In this document: positions 21,254 to 30,939 of the stretch, in pieces
Layout of the letters: each line of letters opens with the position of its first letter
Numbering within the stretch: position 1 is the stretch's first letter
DNA from: Tridacna crocea
Taxonomy: Eukaryota > Mollusca > Bivalvia > Cardiida > Cardiidae
NCBI GenBank assembly: GCA_943736015.1
Contig: OX031058.1
Coordinates: 13,293,001-13,357,000, forward strand
DNA length: 64,000 nt
Direction: 5' to 3'
The notes under the pieces: model-generated
What the model was told of the DNA's origin: nothing
Seen by the model: the letters and a program-made list of their open reading frames with translations, nothing else
Databases searched by the model: none
Translations under genes and position numbers: made by a program

Positions 21254-24200
21254 ACTTTTCAAACTGTCAGACTTTCCCTCCGTCTGGCTCTCTGAATTTC
21301 TCCCTCTGGTTCTTTGACTCTCTCTCTCTCTTTCTCTCTCTCTCTAATTCCTCCGTCTTTGGAATAAATATCAAATCAACACGAGAGAGCCTCTTAAAGC
21401 TTCGTGCATTAAATAGATGAAACATACAATGAGGACGGCAACAATGATGAGTATATTTTCTTACGGATATAGTCCGTAACGAAGAAACAAATGAATAAAT
21501 TCATAGCAGAAATACGAGGACCGGGCAGGATTCGAACGCCCTGACGAAAGGCCAATACCTTAACCACTGTGCTAAAGAGATATCTCCCCAACGCCGTACT
21601 TGGGTATTGTATTTAAATCGGGACGAAGCCATGCATGAAGAGTGGTGTCCTGTAACACACCCCCTCTTAAAGTCATCAATCATTGATGAATCAAAGCCTT
21701 ATTATGCAGAAAGTCCGTTTTTGGCAACTAATGGGATTAATAGCTCAATGGCCAATCCCGGACGAGCCCCCATCTTACGAACAAAGTCCGTAACAAAGAC
21801 ACAAATGAATAAATGCATGGCTGAAATACAGGGACCGGGCAAGATTCGAACCCTAGATCGCACGGACGAAAGGCCAATACCTTAACCACTGAGCTAAAGA
21901 GACATCTCCCCAACGCAGTTGTCAGGTAAGTTATTTAAATTGGGACGAAGCTATGCAGGAAGGAGTGGTGTCCCGTAACAATTTCAATTCCAGCGCAGAT
22001 CAAAAGCTCAATAGTCATCTTTGTACATTAACACCGTGTATAATAATTTGAATCAAGGGAGGTAACATATGTAATCGAAAGCTAAGACAAAGTGTTCTAA
22101 ATGGCCAGCAAAACGCGAAAAGAGGTATTCGGATATTTGCCTAAAGTATCGTCTCGGATGATCAGCCTGCGTACTCTGCGCAGGCTAATCCGAAACGACG
22201 CTTTCCGGTTTTATGTAATTTTCTGTTTTGCGAACGTCTACTATATGGGACAAAATCTAATGTAGCCCGTAAAGCGCCTTCTCGGGTTAGCCTGCGCAGA
22301 ATGCGTAGCCTGATCCGAGGCAACACTTTACGCAAATGTCTAACCGCCTCTTATCACGTGTTGCAGGCCCGATTATTATTTTTTTGACAACAAGCTATAA
22401 AAAGTCTTATTTCATAAAGCAGGTCTTATCGACCAAAAACATTTTGATGAATAGCAAATAAAGTAGATGCGACTACCATACACCGTTATAAAAAAAAACA
22501 CGAATTAATTCATAGATGTTAAAAGATCTAAGGTAAAGGCAGTCTTAACCAGTAGAAACCTTTTAACCCTTTACTCAATAGATACTCATCTCTACGCATT
22601 GCTTGTAGGAGCCTTTGGAAAACATTGTGGCAAAAGGTGAAATTGCTCGTCACGAGCAATTTCACCTTTTGCCACAATGTTTTCTACACTATCAAAAGGT
22701 GTCATATTCACATAAGAAATGGCTCCATCCTTGCTGTTATTTAGGGTCAATTAGGGATACCATAGAAATGCCTTATGGGGTAAAGGGTTAATAGAATTTA
22801 GAATGAATGGAGAATATTGAAAAAAAAAGGTTGGTCAACGACTACTCGTTTACCGCAATCCAGTTTTCTACTCACAATTATTAGTGTCACCAGACTACCA
22901 AATATCAGCAACACAAGCCAGTGCCATACCAGACGTATCCTATTATCTGACGAAAGCTATTCAATAAAGGGCTTTAAATAAACTCTACTATATAATTTTT
23001 CCTACCCGATAATACTAATTAAGTGCATATTGTTGTATTAATTAATAGGCTATTTTGTATTTAGGTCAAGAATTAAAATAGCCATAAATCTGAACAGCCC
23101 CATCAATACCACCGCCAGAAAACCTGGACTCGATGGCTTGTCAATTTTACTACACTTCTATATCTATTATAGAGAAATAGCAAATTGAGCGGTCCCCCCG
23201 GCAAAAGAGGGTTTAATGCATCACTATAATGCATTATACCAAGCAAGTTAACTCATTACCAAACGACAAAATTTTAGACTGGTTCAAAATGAAAGCATTC
23301 GCAGACGACAAAATAAAGGTGACTGAAAAATTGAAATGAGATCTTGGAAGGGTAGAAAACACTGTGGGAAAAGGAGAAAATGCTGGTAACCAGCATTTTC
23401 TCCTTTTCCTACAGTGTTTTCAAAAGGCTTTTTTCTCAGGGGCGTCAAAAGTAGGGATTGTGTGGTAATGGGTTATCGTTATGGATCCATAAAATGTAAT
23501 TTGTCTTAAAACCAGTCCTGAAGTGGGATGGTCTTCGGGATGGTTAACATCGACTATGCGAACGGATGTCACAAGTTTATGACATTGAGTTACTTTGCGT
23601 TCACCTGTCAGATACATACGTTTCCTCGTTATATTGGCGCTTTCAACAGTATTTTTGTTATTATATTCTGTTAAACAGACTTGGAGCTTGAGTTTTTTAC
23701 GTATAGTTAAAAAAAAAAACTACTGAAAAAGAAACACGCGTATTTGATATTAGCCTTAAAAATACAAATAAAATAAACGTTGAAAACAGAATGCGAAACA
23801 TATTTTTCTTGAAATTATTTCCATGTCGGTCGTAGGTTATAGATCCTGTTGCGGAAAAAGTTTATGAATACAGTTTACAGTTGAACGTAACATTTCTAGG
23901 CAGAAATGTCGTAGAGGGCCTGAACGGAAGTGGTTTCGGGTACACTGTTCTGATGTTTTTGTGGGATGTTCCACTCTTCACAAAATTCACGCCGTAATTG
24001 AGTACCCTGTCAAAATCTAATTTCATGAGAACTGATCTTGGTAAACTGTATACCTAGTTGTAAATCGCTTTAATACTGTTGCCACTTTTTTGTCGGGCAT
24101 TATTAGTTGTACGGTCAGGTGGCAGGGGACTTGGAAACTTGTTCACGGCTGTGGTTAATCATGTCGCCCCGAGCCGAAGGCGAGGTGGCGACATGATTCA

Positions 24201-27200
24201 CCACAGCCGTGAACAAGTTTACAAGTCCCCTGCCACCTGACCGTACAACGAATTTATTATACTGCAAAGTTTTACCCTTTCAAAGCGCGTTAAGCGAAAT
24301 TTTCCTGTTTTATAATTTCACGAATCGAGTATGCTGACGAAATAGAAATTCCCTTCTGTGTGCCCCAATTCAATGAAAACTGACGTCACTGGAAACTGAC
24401 GTCACTAAAACGTGCAGTTTGGTGAATAAATGTGCAGTCTGGTGATCGATAGACGCCGCCATTTTGGATGATGTATTGCACGTGTAGTGATGTTTACGGG
24501 GCACTCAAAAGGGAAACTAGTTTTTGCCAGGGAACATGATATTATGTTCCCGGCATGTTAACCAATCAGATCACGAGAAATTTCTTTGCAGTATAATAAT
24601 AATAGTAGTACTAGTAGGTGTCAGGAGACATGGAACTTGTCCACGGCTGTAGCGAATCATCTCGCCTCAAGCCGTAGGCGATGTGGCGAAATGATTCGCC
24701 ACAGCCATGAACAGGTTCGCAAGTCCCCTGTCACCTGACCGTACAACGAATTTAATTATACTGCAAAGTTTTACCATTTTAAAGTGTAACGTTATTCAGC
24801 GATTTTTTTTCTTTTTTTTGTATGTCATGAATTAAGTACGCTGACGAAATAGAATTTCCCTTCTGAGTGCCCCAATTCATTGTAAACTGACGTCACTGGG
24901 AACTGACGTCACCGAAACCTTGGTAAAACGTGCATGAACTTGATGATGTTCTCGCGATAGATATTCAATTCAAACATGGATTTAAACAACTTCAAGGTAT
25001 GTAACTATGCATTTTAATGACATTTCGGCAAAATATAGCGACCGTCAGTTGCCTCAAGAGACCATTAAGCATTCAGTTATCCTTTTAACGTTACAACCAA
25101 TGAGTTGCAACACTTCTTAGTGTGCTAACCTGACAAAGGGATGGCTCGTCTTTACGCCATGTGTTTGTTTTAGAATGACAACAAAAGCTAGTAACTTTAT
25201 TCATTTTTAATCTAACCCTTTCCCAAACGGCAAATTTTGGACCAGACCAAACTGAAAACATTCTGCAGATGACAACTTAACAGTTGCTAAAAAGATGATT
25301 TTTCTATATGATAGGGTAGAATACATTGTGGGAAAAGGAGAAAATGCTGGTTACCAGCATTTTCTCCTTTTCCCACAATGTTCTCAAAAAGCTTCTATTC
25401 CTGACCCGTAAAAACCAGGGTTGTTTGGGAAAGGGTTAGGAAATAACTCATTCCTTTGGCTTTAATAACAACTATTGGGAAAATGACATTCGCAACGAGG
25501 GAAAAGGAGAATATGCTGTAAACCATCTCATTTTCCCACAATGTTTTCGTCTATTGCATATAAAAATCTACAAATCTCATCATCTGAGACACACTGAATC
25601 TGCTGTATGGAAATGATTTCAATTTGGGAACATCTAACATCATGTTGTCTGTTTATGAGTTAAGCTCAAAGAGGAATAACCTAGATGTCTCATCCATTTT
25701 TGTATTTCGTGGAAGGGACCGTTCTTCACACTAGTGTTTCAAACTCGAAACTGCTTGATATCAAACGATTCGCTTAACCCACTCTTTTCGAGGGTTGATG
25801 ATAGTCATTGCGACAGTACTCATCCCTCTGTCACCGCTAATTATTATTTCGACGATGGTTATCTGGGAGAACAGGCAGTGGTTTGGAAAGAATATTGTAT
25901 GGAGTACTGGGTCCATATTCACAAATCATTCTTAAGAGCATTCTTAGTATTATTCTTCAGAATTTTATCAATGTGAAAGTAACAAAACTTCTGATTGGCT
26001 AAACCATTCGGTTTAGTTAATCAGAAGTTTTGTTACTTTCACAGTTAGATTATCTTGAAGAGTAAAACAAAGAATGGTCTTAAGAATGGTTGTTGAATAC
26101 CGACCCTGGTGAAAGAAACGCCATGAAAGCACGGAAAGGTAGACTGGCCGCCTGGATATATCTGAAATAGTATTGAAAATGGCCTTAACACCATACAATA
26201 AAAGCTTCTCTGCTATAGCAGAATGCTAACGTTCGCAAAATAATTTGAAATGCCACTTAATTTACAGCTGAAGCACCACTTGGGCTATACTGCAAAAACA
26301 TCAGATTTAATAATCAGAAAAATACAAACAATTTGCTGTAGACATAAATAATATCAACGTCTCTTTAAGGCTTCAAGTAATAAAGATAAATAAAGATGAA
26401 AGTTGACTAGAAATAGTGGATCAAGATCAGAAATTGCCGTCTGTGGATGGTTCTACACTTTCAGTTGATTCAGACAATATCCTGGACAGAAAAGCACTGG
26501 AATTGCAGCGATTTGGATTTTTTATATCGACTGATTGATTTCGTTTTTCTAGGAGACTATGAGTTAATTTTTTTTAAATCGTGTAAGTTTATCTTACTTT
26601 CTGGGGAGGAGCGTGAACAATCACTCAGGAGTCAAATTGTTGTATGGAATATGGATCAGCTCGCAAATCCTATCTTAAAAGTCTTGGTTCCTTTCATTAA
26701 GAAGGTCTAAAACCAGTACCTTAAGCTTTCAGAAGTTCTGTCAACTCTTGCCTTACTGAAGATGACACAAAAGCTTTTTATGGACAGTGTAGATCAAGAT
26801 CAGACTGCACAAAACGTGCAGTCTGATCCCTGATCTACGCTGTCCACTACTCCATTCTGGATTATAGGTGTATTTGTGGCCTTTGAAAAATTGAGACTTA
26901 CTTTTTTAAAAAAGGTGACAACTTTTTTTTCAATGTTTATCAACCCCCTCGTTCTTTTAGGAAGCAAAACTCTTTTTTGTCTTTAGTCCCTTTTTTAAAC
27001 GTTACTCCAAACCTTTTAACCTTACGCATAAAGTTGTTTTTAACCCTAACTACAAAAATCAATTGAAACGAAAGCCAAGCACCATTCCTACAATTGCTAC
27101 TCATATGGATCCCTTTCTAGATAATATTATCGACACTGGATTTATTGCCATGTACAATAACGGAATGGTCGCTGGTTAGTGTCCTAAGCACAACCATTTT

Positions 27201-28955
27201 TCCCCAAAGATGGAAGACAGCCATTGAGACCAGACACATTCCCGACTCCCGGTATGGTTATCTGGGAAAGTAGCCAATGTCCTAGAAAGAATATCGTGAA
27301 AAATACTATTATAGAAACTATAGGAATGTATGGATAGGTTCTCTAGATTTCATTGAAGTAATGTTGGGAACAGCGCTGAATACAAAACAAAGAAAATCCA
27401 CCATGAAAGCATCCAAAGCAACATTTCGCAGAATTTCGATTTAAACTGAGTGAGCTGAAGGAAGTTTTACCTTCAAAACAATTGTGATTAATGCAGATGA
27501 CCCTAAAGATGCAGCCACAGCTGTCTATGGAGAAGGGACTAAACATACGCTTTCCGGACAAACCTTTTATCTTTCTGCCCTTGACACAGTATATTACTGC
27601 AAACCTGATTATTTATCATTTCTCCGACTGTTTGTCAGTCTTGCAGGCAATCTTAACCCTTTACCACATGGCAAATTTTTAGACCTATCCAAATTGAAAG
27701 CATTTACAAACAACAATTTCATACTGGCTCAAATGTTGCATTTTTTTTTTTTGATAGGGTAGAAAACATAGTGGGAAAAGGAGAAAATGCTGGTTACCAG
27801 CATTTTCTCCTTTTCCCACAATGTTTGTAAAAAGTTTCTTCCTCAGGATGTTAAAAGTCGTCATTATGTGGTAAATGGTTAACCCTATCCTACTAAATCA
27901 TAAAACTTTCAAGTGGAAAGTAATAACCCAAATGTTGCTATTTCTAAATCATTTTTGGGAAAAAATATATCATTATCGGAGGGTGTAAATCCAAGATCAG
28001 ACTGCACGTTCTGTGCAGTCTGATCTTGATCTATACTCTCCTCAAAAGGTCAGTGAGTCACGCATAGCAGCCTATCGGTTAAACCAGAAGTATGAGAACC
28101 CCTAAGTTTGCCCTGTTCTTAAAATTCTCTCTTCCAATAAGTTATACTGATCGTCTCTTAGCTTCAAAGCTATATTGCTATCAGGGCCAAACCGCCCAAG
28201 GTAAACGTTTATATCTTACAACCTATTTAAACCCGTAATTTGACCTTGTTGCCCCGTCCTCATGCTCGAGTTATCAACGTATTGCCGTTTGTATTGGCAT
28301 TGTTTTGCCCTAGAAATCCAGAAAACAGCGATAAGGAAGGTCCGAATACTCTATCTATTTGAACCACTATGAAGCTTCTATAAAAAATTCATGATGCAGT
28401 GTTTCAGAAAGTTGCAATTGAATGATCTTAACAAAGAACACAAAAAAATGCTAAATATCAGCTAGACAATAGTGGCCTTTAAATTCCGTGGTACAGTGGT
28501 ACTGGTTTAAATAACAACTGAAAAATCAAGGAATAGGATGTATGAATTGATAAATATTCTTATATTAAAACGGATAAAGAACAATGCTTAGATCTAGGCC
28601 GAATAAAATAAAGTCATATATGCTTCTATCTGCTTCGGTTTCAAACTAGATTTAACAGTTGCTTAATTCAAACTAAAACATAAGTAATTTACTTTTCATT
28701 GCGGTATTGTTTTAAAAGCAGTAAAGTCGTCCTCACTTCCGGTTAAAAACGTAACCAGTGCTAGCCACTTCCGGCTAAAACCAGTACAAAGAGCGCGTTA
28801 CAACCGTTTAAACAGTAACAACTGGATGCTTAGTCTGGCTAAAAATTGTGTAATAAGTGATTTATGAGCAAAATACTGATGAACACAGCGTTACAATTTT
28901 TGAATCTCCAGCAGAATTATGATCTAAATATGTAACTTACCGACCTAAATTTCAT
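15801..28955 (-). CDS. Predicted five-exon gene for a small secreted cysteine-rich peptide
   Basis: Five exon-like blocks on the minus strand join in one reading frame. The predicted product has about 80 residues: a short basic start (MKFRS), a hydrophobic stretch (WHWLVLLIFGSLVTLII) that could be a signal peptide, then six cysteines spaced C-x3-C-x13-C-x4-C-x3-C-x3-C, and a Lys/Arg-rich tail ending KKYGL. Intron phases agree at every junction (0, 0, 0, 1). Introns are about 6.0, 4.35, 0.96 and 1.6 kb, and they hold many A, B, C, I, R and S repeats while the exons hold none. Paired cysteines plus a leader suggest a disulfide-bonded extracellular peptide, but I do not recognise the family. The spacing only faintly recalls the Cys-rich box found before WAP domains in anosmin-type proteins. 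No clear AATAAA follows the stop. Exons 3 and 4 are the firm part; exons 1, 2 and 5 may be wrong, and other exons could be missing. Confidence 0.42.
16000..16135. repeat. Family R hairpin
   Basis: CCCTATGTTGTGGGTACTCATT pairs with AATGAGTACCAACAACACAGGG around a CTCATCGAGACG loop. The left arm recurs at 34855-34955. Confidence 0.6.
16136..16520. other. No gene supported
   Basis: An 80-codon plus-strand frame starting inside the R hairpin (16107-16349) has no splice support or recognisable domain. Rejected as a gene. Confidence 0.35.
16529..17120 (-). mobile_element. Family B MITE apparently interrupted by S
   Basis: TTAACCCTTGTCCTGCTAAA and TTAAACTTTCAA at the left are B end sequence. CCTTATCGGACAGTGTAGAC, the hairpin and GCAGCATAAGG lie at 16995-17120. 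The stretch between is mostly the S fold-back. The exact junctions are uncertain. Confidence 0.5.
16640..16990. repeat. Family S fold-back
   Basis: TTTCATCATCTTGTGGT pairs with the inverted ACCACAAACTGATGAAA, and the arms continue inward (ATATTTGCC, AAAGGGAAAGGT) around CCCTACGG. Confidence 0.55.
17205..17415 (-). mobile_element. Family B MITE, decayed
   Basis: CCCTACTAAATAACC, CCAAGTCGATAG, AACCCAAATATTG, TTATCGGACAGCG, GATCAGACTGTACGTTC, GCATCCTAAGGG. It ends 29 bp from exon 4. Confidence 0.7.
17444..17492 (-). CDS. Exon 4: GPGC-KAAC basic exon
   Basis: Forty-nine bp follow a textbook acceptor (GATTTCTTTTTTTACAG, with a branch-like CAGTAAC upstream) and precede the donor AAAG|GTAAGG. The frame continued from exon 3 reads GPGCKAACKFRRKPTK and ends in phase 1. 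It adds the fifth and sixth cysteines and a basic stretch. A family B copy ends only about 29 bp downstream of its donor, so repeats have closed in on it without entering it. Confidence 0.58.
17956..18342. mobile_element. Family I MITE (TTATTATACTGCAAAG ends)
   Basis: TTATTATACTGCAAAG and the inverted TTTGCAGTATAATAA bound about 385 bp, including TCAATGAAAACTGACGTCACTG, shared with 24250-24601. Flanking GTCCCCTGCCACCTGACCG is the edge of the I hairpin. Confidence 0.7.
18455..18526 (-). CDS. Exon 3: cysteine-rich exon (CWKMC...KGKVC)
   Basis: Exactly 72 bp lie between a pyrimidine-rich acceptor (CATTTCTATTTCCAG) and a strong donor (GTTTGT|GTGAGTAC). In the open frame it encodes 24 residues starting CWKMCEPIF and ending CKGKVC: four cysteines, with aromatic and charged residues between them. 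Both ends are phase 0. It lies between an I element (17956-18342) and a C hairpin (18690-18800). It is among the best-supported coding blocks in the window. One alternative frame is also open but has no comparable cysteine pattern. Confidence 0.58.
18690..18800. repeat. Family C fold-back
   Basis: CGACTCACGTCAGCCTGCGC / GCGCAGGATGACGTGAGTCG: a 20-bp-arm hairpin in the intron upstream of exon 3. Confidence 0.75.
19060..19470. other. No recognised gene or repeat
   Basis: Only a short near-duplicate TTATGTGATATTATATACTTTG at 19191 and 19222. Confidence 0.35.
19470..20110. repeat. Family Q fold-back element, copy 1
   Basis: Hairpin GTTATCAAGCG...GAGCTTAATAAC within ACTCGTCCACAAAAATGTTA arms, then a body shared in inverted order with 38960-39840 (CATGTATCATGTGTAGTGAAATTTAC; CTCACACGTGTGTGAGG). 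At the TTAATAAC site no family A copy is present. Confidence 0.65.
20085..20300 (+). repeat. tRNA-derived SINE
   Basis: Box-B-like CCGGTTCAAATGCC (20142-20155) about 45 bp after a weak box A. The tail AAGTTGTAAAATCTTGTTTCGCAATC matches 56188-56215, so these two belong to one family. Confidence 0.55.
20450..20525. repeat. Family E palindrome, decayed
   Basis: ACAAGCTGTAGTTACGTGG and AAGTAAACCGACGATATTA are the right arm; the left arm has drifted (GAAAACCTCGTC). Confidence 0.6.
20595..20740. repeat. Family C fold-back
   Basis: TTTCGGCCCAGGTCAGCCTG / CAGGCTGACATGGGTCGCTAC with CGCGGAATGCG at the tip, then TACATTAAGCCCCCTTTTCA. Confidence 0.75.
21088..21352. repeat. (CT)n-rich microsatellite
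   Basis: TCTCTCTCTCT runs mixed with GTCTGTCTGTCTGTC. Its Ser/Leu open frames are compositional artefacts. Confidence 0.9.
21420..21615 (-). repeat. tRNA-derived SINE, copy 1
   Basis: Minus strand: TAGCACAGTGGTTAAGG (a box A match) and GTTCGAATCCTGCCCGG (box B). Clover-leaf stems do not pair well, so I call it a SINE rather than a tRNA gene. Repeats in the same orientation at 21780-21975. Confidence 0.65.
21780..21975 (-). repeat. tRNA-derived SINE, copy 2
   Basis: Minus strand: TTTAGCTCAGTGGTTAAGG (box A TRGCNNAGTGG) and GGGTTCGAATCTTGCCCGG (box B). About 355 bp from copy 1, with the same flank (GATATCTCCCCAACGC-like). Confidence 0.65.
22105..22372. mobile_element. Family D double-hairpin MITE
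   Basis: Two hairpins (ATCAGCCTGCGTACTCTGCGCAGGCTAAT and TTAGCCTGCGCAGAATGCGTAGCCTGA) joined by TTTTATGTAATTTTCTGTTT and CAAAATCTAATGTAG. The end CGTGTTGCAGG is shared with 36975 and 40545 (inverted). Confidence 0.7.
22563..22791. mobile_element. Family A MITE, CTCG-loop subfamily, full length
   Basis: TTAA ends intact. Stem GGCAAAAGGTGAAATTGCTCG / CGAGCAATTTCACCTTTTGCC, in which both arms carry the same changes relative to the common stem. Lies 85 bp from exon 2. Confidence 0.85.
22876..22956 (-). CDS. Exon 2 candidate (hydrophobic leader)
   Basis: Twenty-seven codons lead to a good donor, ATT|GTGAGTAG, whose intron begins at 22875. The translation is strongly hydrophobic (WHWLVLLIFGSLVTLII), as expected for a signal-peptide core, and it ends in phase 0 to fit exon 3. 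Two acceptors are possible: GAATAG at 22957, which keeps phase 0 with exon 1, and TCAG at 22947, which has the better consensus but would need a phase-1 upstream exon. The block lies outside recognisable repeats, 85 bp from a family A copy. Confidence 0.4.
23248..23476 (+). mobile_element. Family A MITE, full length
   Basis: TTAACTCATTACCAAACGAC to TGGTAATGGGTTAT. Stem ACACTGTGGG / CCTACAGTGT. Confidence 0.85.
23480..24100. other. No recognised gene or repeat
   Basis: Nothing with coding or repeat support was found. Confidence 0.35.
24108..24245. repeat. Family I large hairpin, about 60-bp arms
   Basis: GGTCAGGTGGCAGGGGACTT pairs with AAGTCCCCTGCCACCTGACC, the arms running through TTGTTCACGGCTGTGG and ATCATGTCGCC. 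The flank GTACAACGAATTTATTATAC leads into the I element body. Confidence 0.8.
24250..24601. mobile_element. Family I MITE body
   Basis: TTATTATACTGCAAAG to CTTTGCAGTATAATAA. Internal CAATGAAAACTGACGTCACTGG. Same ends as 17956-18342. Confidence 0.7.
24612..24960. mobile_element. Family I hairpin plus truncated body
   Basis: A second, more diverged hairpin (24617-24738: CACGGCTGTAGCGAATCATC / GATTCGCCACAGCC) followed by AATTATACTGCAAAG and a body that stops without its right end. Confidence 0.65.
25213..25439 (+). mobile_element. Family A MITE, full length
   Basis: CTAACCCTTTCCCAAACGGC to TGGGAAAGGGTTAG: both TTAA ends carry one change. The hairpin is perfect. Confidence 0.85.
25484..25666 (-). 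mobile_element. Family A MITE, decayed
   Basis: GAGGGAAAAGGAGAATATGCTG, then TCATTTTCCCACAATGTTTTC, then a right arm ending GTCTGTTTATGAGTTAA. The hairpin has lost several pairs. Confidence 0.55.
25775..25900 (+). repeat. SINE body (K type) without tRNA head
   Basis: TTTTCGAGGGTTGATGATAGTCATTGCGACAG matches 52681-52713. The tRNA-like head is missing. Confidence 0.5.
25905..26110. repeat. Family J palindrome
   Basis: CTTCTGATTGGCTAAACC / GGTTTAGTTAATCAGAAG at the centre, with outer arms AACCATTCTTAAGAC inverted. Contains the inverted CCAAT motif (ATTGG) by sequence only. Confidence 0.75.
26220..26760. other. No recognised gene or repeat
   Basis: An 87-codon plus-strand frame (26447-26710) has no recognisable domain or splice support. 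Confidence 0.3.
26776..26850. mobile_element. Family B core hairpin
   Basis: GGACAGTGTAGATCAAGATC, CAGACTGCACAAAACGTGCAG, ATCTACGCTGTCC. The outer arms are not recognisable. Confidence 0.65.
27190..27345 (+). repeat. SINE body fragment (K type)
   Basis: GGTATGGTTATCTGGGAAAGTAGCCAATG and TAGAAAGAATATCGTG resemble 25855-25910 and 52760-52810. Confidence 0.4.
27653..27882 (+). mobile_element. Family A MITE, full length
   Basis: TTAACCCTTTACCACATGGC to GTGGTAAATGGTTAA. Hairpin intact. Shares its last TTAA with the following B. Confidence 0.85.
27879..28082 (-). mobile_element. Family B MITE, full length
   Basis: TTAACCCTATCCTACTAAAT to GCAGCCTATCGGTTAA. Perfect hairpin AAGATCAGACTGCACGTTCTGTGCAGTCTGATCTT. 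Abuts A at 27879-27882. Confidence 0.85.
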
Positions 28956-29580
28956 TGTTCTGTTGCCACCTCAATAAGTACGGGAAGATTAAATTTGGGA
29001 GCTTTTGCGACAGAAAATTTCCCTATGTTGTGTCGTTATTTATGAAAATTTCAAATGGAACCGTTGACTTTGGACTGAATGATTGAATTTGCGCTTATTT
29101 ATGGTCGCCACCGGCTTCCCGTATGGGCGACGCCCCCCACCCCCCTGAAGACTGTTAGTACGTTAGTACTGTTACGGGGTATAGTGCAGACACAGGACGA
29201 AACCCACCCTATGTTTCGCCTGGTTCTTTAACGAGCTCGATATTGATTTTGGATATCGATAACCTTCCAAGTATGATTTTTTTTGGTTTTTGTTTTCTAA
29301 ATTGCGGGAAAAGAGCTATAAATAATTGTAACGCTATACTATATTTTTTCTTATACCGACACCAGTAAATTTATTCCAATTATTTTATGTTCTGGCGATC
29401 AAGATTTCACAGCTGTTGGAATTATTGTAACCGAAAAAATAATAATGGAAGCAACAAAGATTTTTATATGCGCGTGCAAGTTATATTTCATAGCTCATTA
29501 TATACCAGTATGCACTATTTTACTGCGAAACAATCTAGCAAAACGTTTTAAGTGTTCTCTTTCGCTCTCCTAGACTACAG
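28090..29580. other. Low-repeat region around exon 1
   Basis: About 1.5 kb with no recognised repeat. It holds the exon 1 candidate (28941-28955), a C-run CGCCCCCCACCCCCC at 29133 and paired ACTTCCGG sites at 28736 and 28767. If the gene is real, its promoter should lie above 28960. Confidence 0.35.
28941..28955 (-). CDS. Exon 1 candidate (start codon, MKFRS)
   Basis: The start codon has A at -3 (ACAATGA) and is followed after five codons by a near-consensus donor, TCG|GTAAGTTA, with the intron beginning at 28940. The exon ends in phase 0, matching the nearest acceptor of the next block. About 170 bp upstream on this strand there is a G/C-rich run (29126-29150), but I see no TATA box. The exon is tiny, so chance cannot be excluded. 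Confidence 0.33.
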
Positions 29581-29586
29581 AATCTT

Positions 29587-29625
29587 TGATGATGACAATG
29601 ACGACGACGATGATGATGATGATAT
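29587..29625. repeat. GAT/GAC trinucleotide repeat
   Basis: GATGATGACAATGACGACGA then GATGATGATGATGAT. Confidence 0.8.
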
Positions 29626-29850
29626 AGATAATGTAAATGATCGTCAACTGTGCAAATCGTATATTTATTAAGTTTGAAGCTGCGCTGTTAGACATGCTGT
29701 AAAATATAATTATGTAAATTTCCTTTCGACCAAGCATAGTGAATGAAATATTTACTAGTAATACCTACGATTACAAAGTATATCTTTATAGCCCACTATT
29801 ACTCGCATGCGCTGTTTTACAACGGTGAATTCTGGCGAGTATTCTACGCC

Positions 29851-30077
29851 TTAACTCTTTACCACACAATCCCGAGTTTTAGAGACCATGACGAAGGGGC
29901 CTTTTGAAAACATTGATGAAAAAGGAGAAAATGCTGGAAACCAGCATTTTCTCCTTTTTCATCAATGTTTTCTATTCTATAAAAAAAATTCCTTCAGTTG
30001 AGCGACAGTTAAGTTGTCATCTGCAAATGCTCTCAATTTGGGCTTGTCAGAATTTTTGTTGTTTGGTAAAGGGTTAA
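29851..30077 (-). mobile_element. Family A MITE with altered but paired stem
   Basis: TTAA at both ends. Stem GATGAAAAAGGAG / CTCCTTTTTCATC replaces GGGAAAAGGAG / CTCCTTTTCCC on both sides. Loop GCTGGAAACCAGC. Confidence 0.85.
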
Positions 30078-30080
30078 ATC

Positions 30081-30332
30081 TTAACCAAACGATGTGATTT
30101 TAGATCTGTCCTAATCGAAGGTATTCGCAGCCAACAATTCAGATTTGAATCAAGTGATTAGATATGTTGCTGATGAAATAGAAAACACTGTGGGAAAAAG
30201 GAAATGCTGGTTACCATGCAGCATTTTCTCTTTTTTCCACGGTTTTTTGCAAAACCCTTCTACCTTCATGTTTTCAAAAGCCCCCAACCTGCGAGTGGTT
30301 AAAACTCACATTTTTTTGGTAAAGGATTTTAA
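30081..30332 (+). mobile_element. Family A MITE, decayed
   Basis: TTAACCAAACGATGTG to GGTAAAGGATTTTAA. The hairpin has ATGCTGGTTACCATGCAGCAT with an extra ATGC. It follows the previous copy after 3 bp. Confidence 0.65.
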
Positions 30333-30419
30333 CTGCCAAGTGAATTAAGTAAAAGATACCAGCTAAAAGTATAACCTTAAACATGGCAGTTTTACACTGT
30401 GACTCTTTTTGTTGTAAAA

Positions 30420-30520
30420 AATATTCACATATTTGACATCGTAGATCTATCCTACATGTAGATCAGTCTGCACGCTTTATAAAATACAGTTTGATCTTGA
30501 TCTACACGACCAACAAAGAA
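30420..30520. mobile_element. Family B remnant
   Basis: GTAGATCAGTCTGCACGC, ACAGTTTGATCTTGATCTACAC. Confidence 0.5.
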
Positions 30521-30939
30521 AAGAAGGCGGTTCCGCTTATCAGTATAAAAGTTAAGTATTCCTTTTCACGCTCTCTGACTGAAAACATCAAATCTTCAAA
30601 TGCAGAACGAAACTTATCTCAGGTTCGTGGACGGATCAGTGCGCAAAATTTGTAAATATGTAACCTTAAATCCGTAGACAATGCCCTAAAAAAATTGTGA
30701 AATATTTCGATAAAGAGGGCTAAAAGATTATTGTTATATTATTAGGTATTTTTCATTAAACTGACAAGAAATATTTCGCGCGTTTTGGGCTCAAAACGAG
30801 GCAAAACGCCAGACGGAATGGAAAAGCTAGGTTATCCGACCGATAAAGTGTTTTGGCAGTCTACCACTTTGCAATAGTAACAAATTTTGCTTTACTCACT
30901 GTACCCTCACAGACAACCTTTTATTCCGGCTTGCGTCAG

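Noticed and set aside
21780..21975. Functional tRNA gene
   Set aside because: Box A and B are good, but the acceptor, anticodon and T stems do not pair; it is part of a longer repeated unit.
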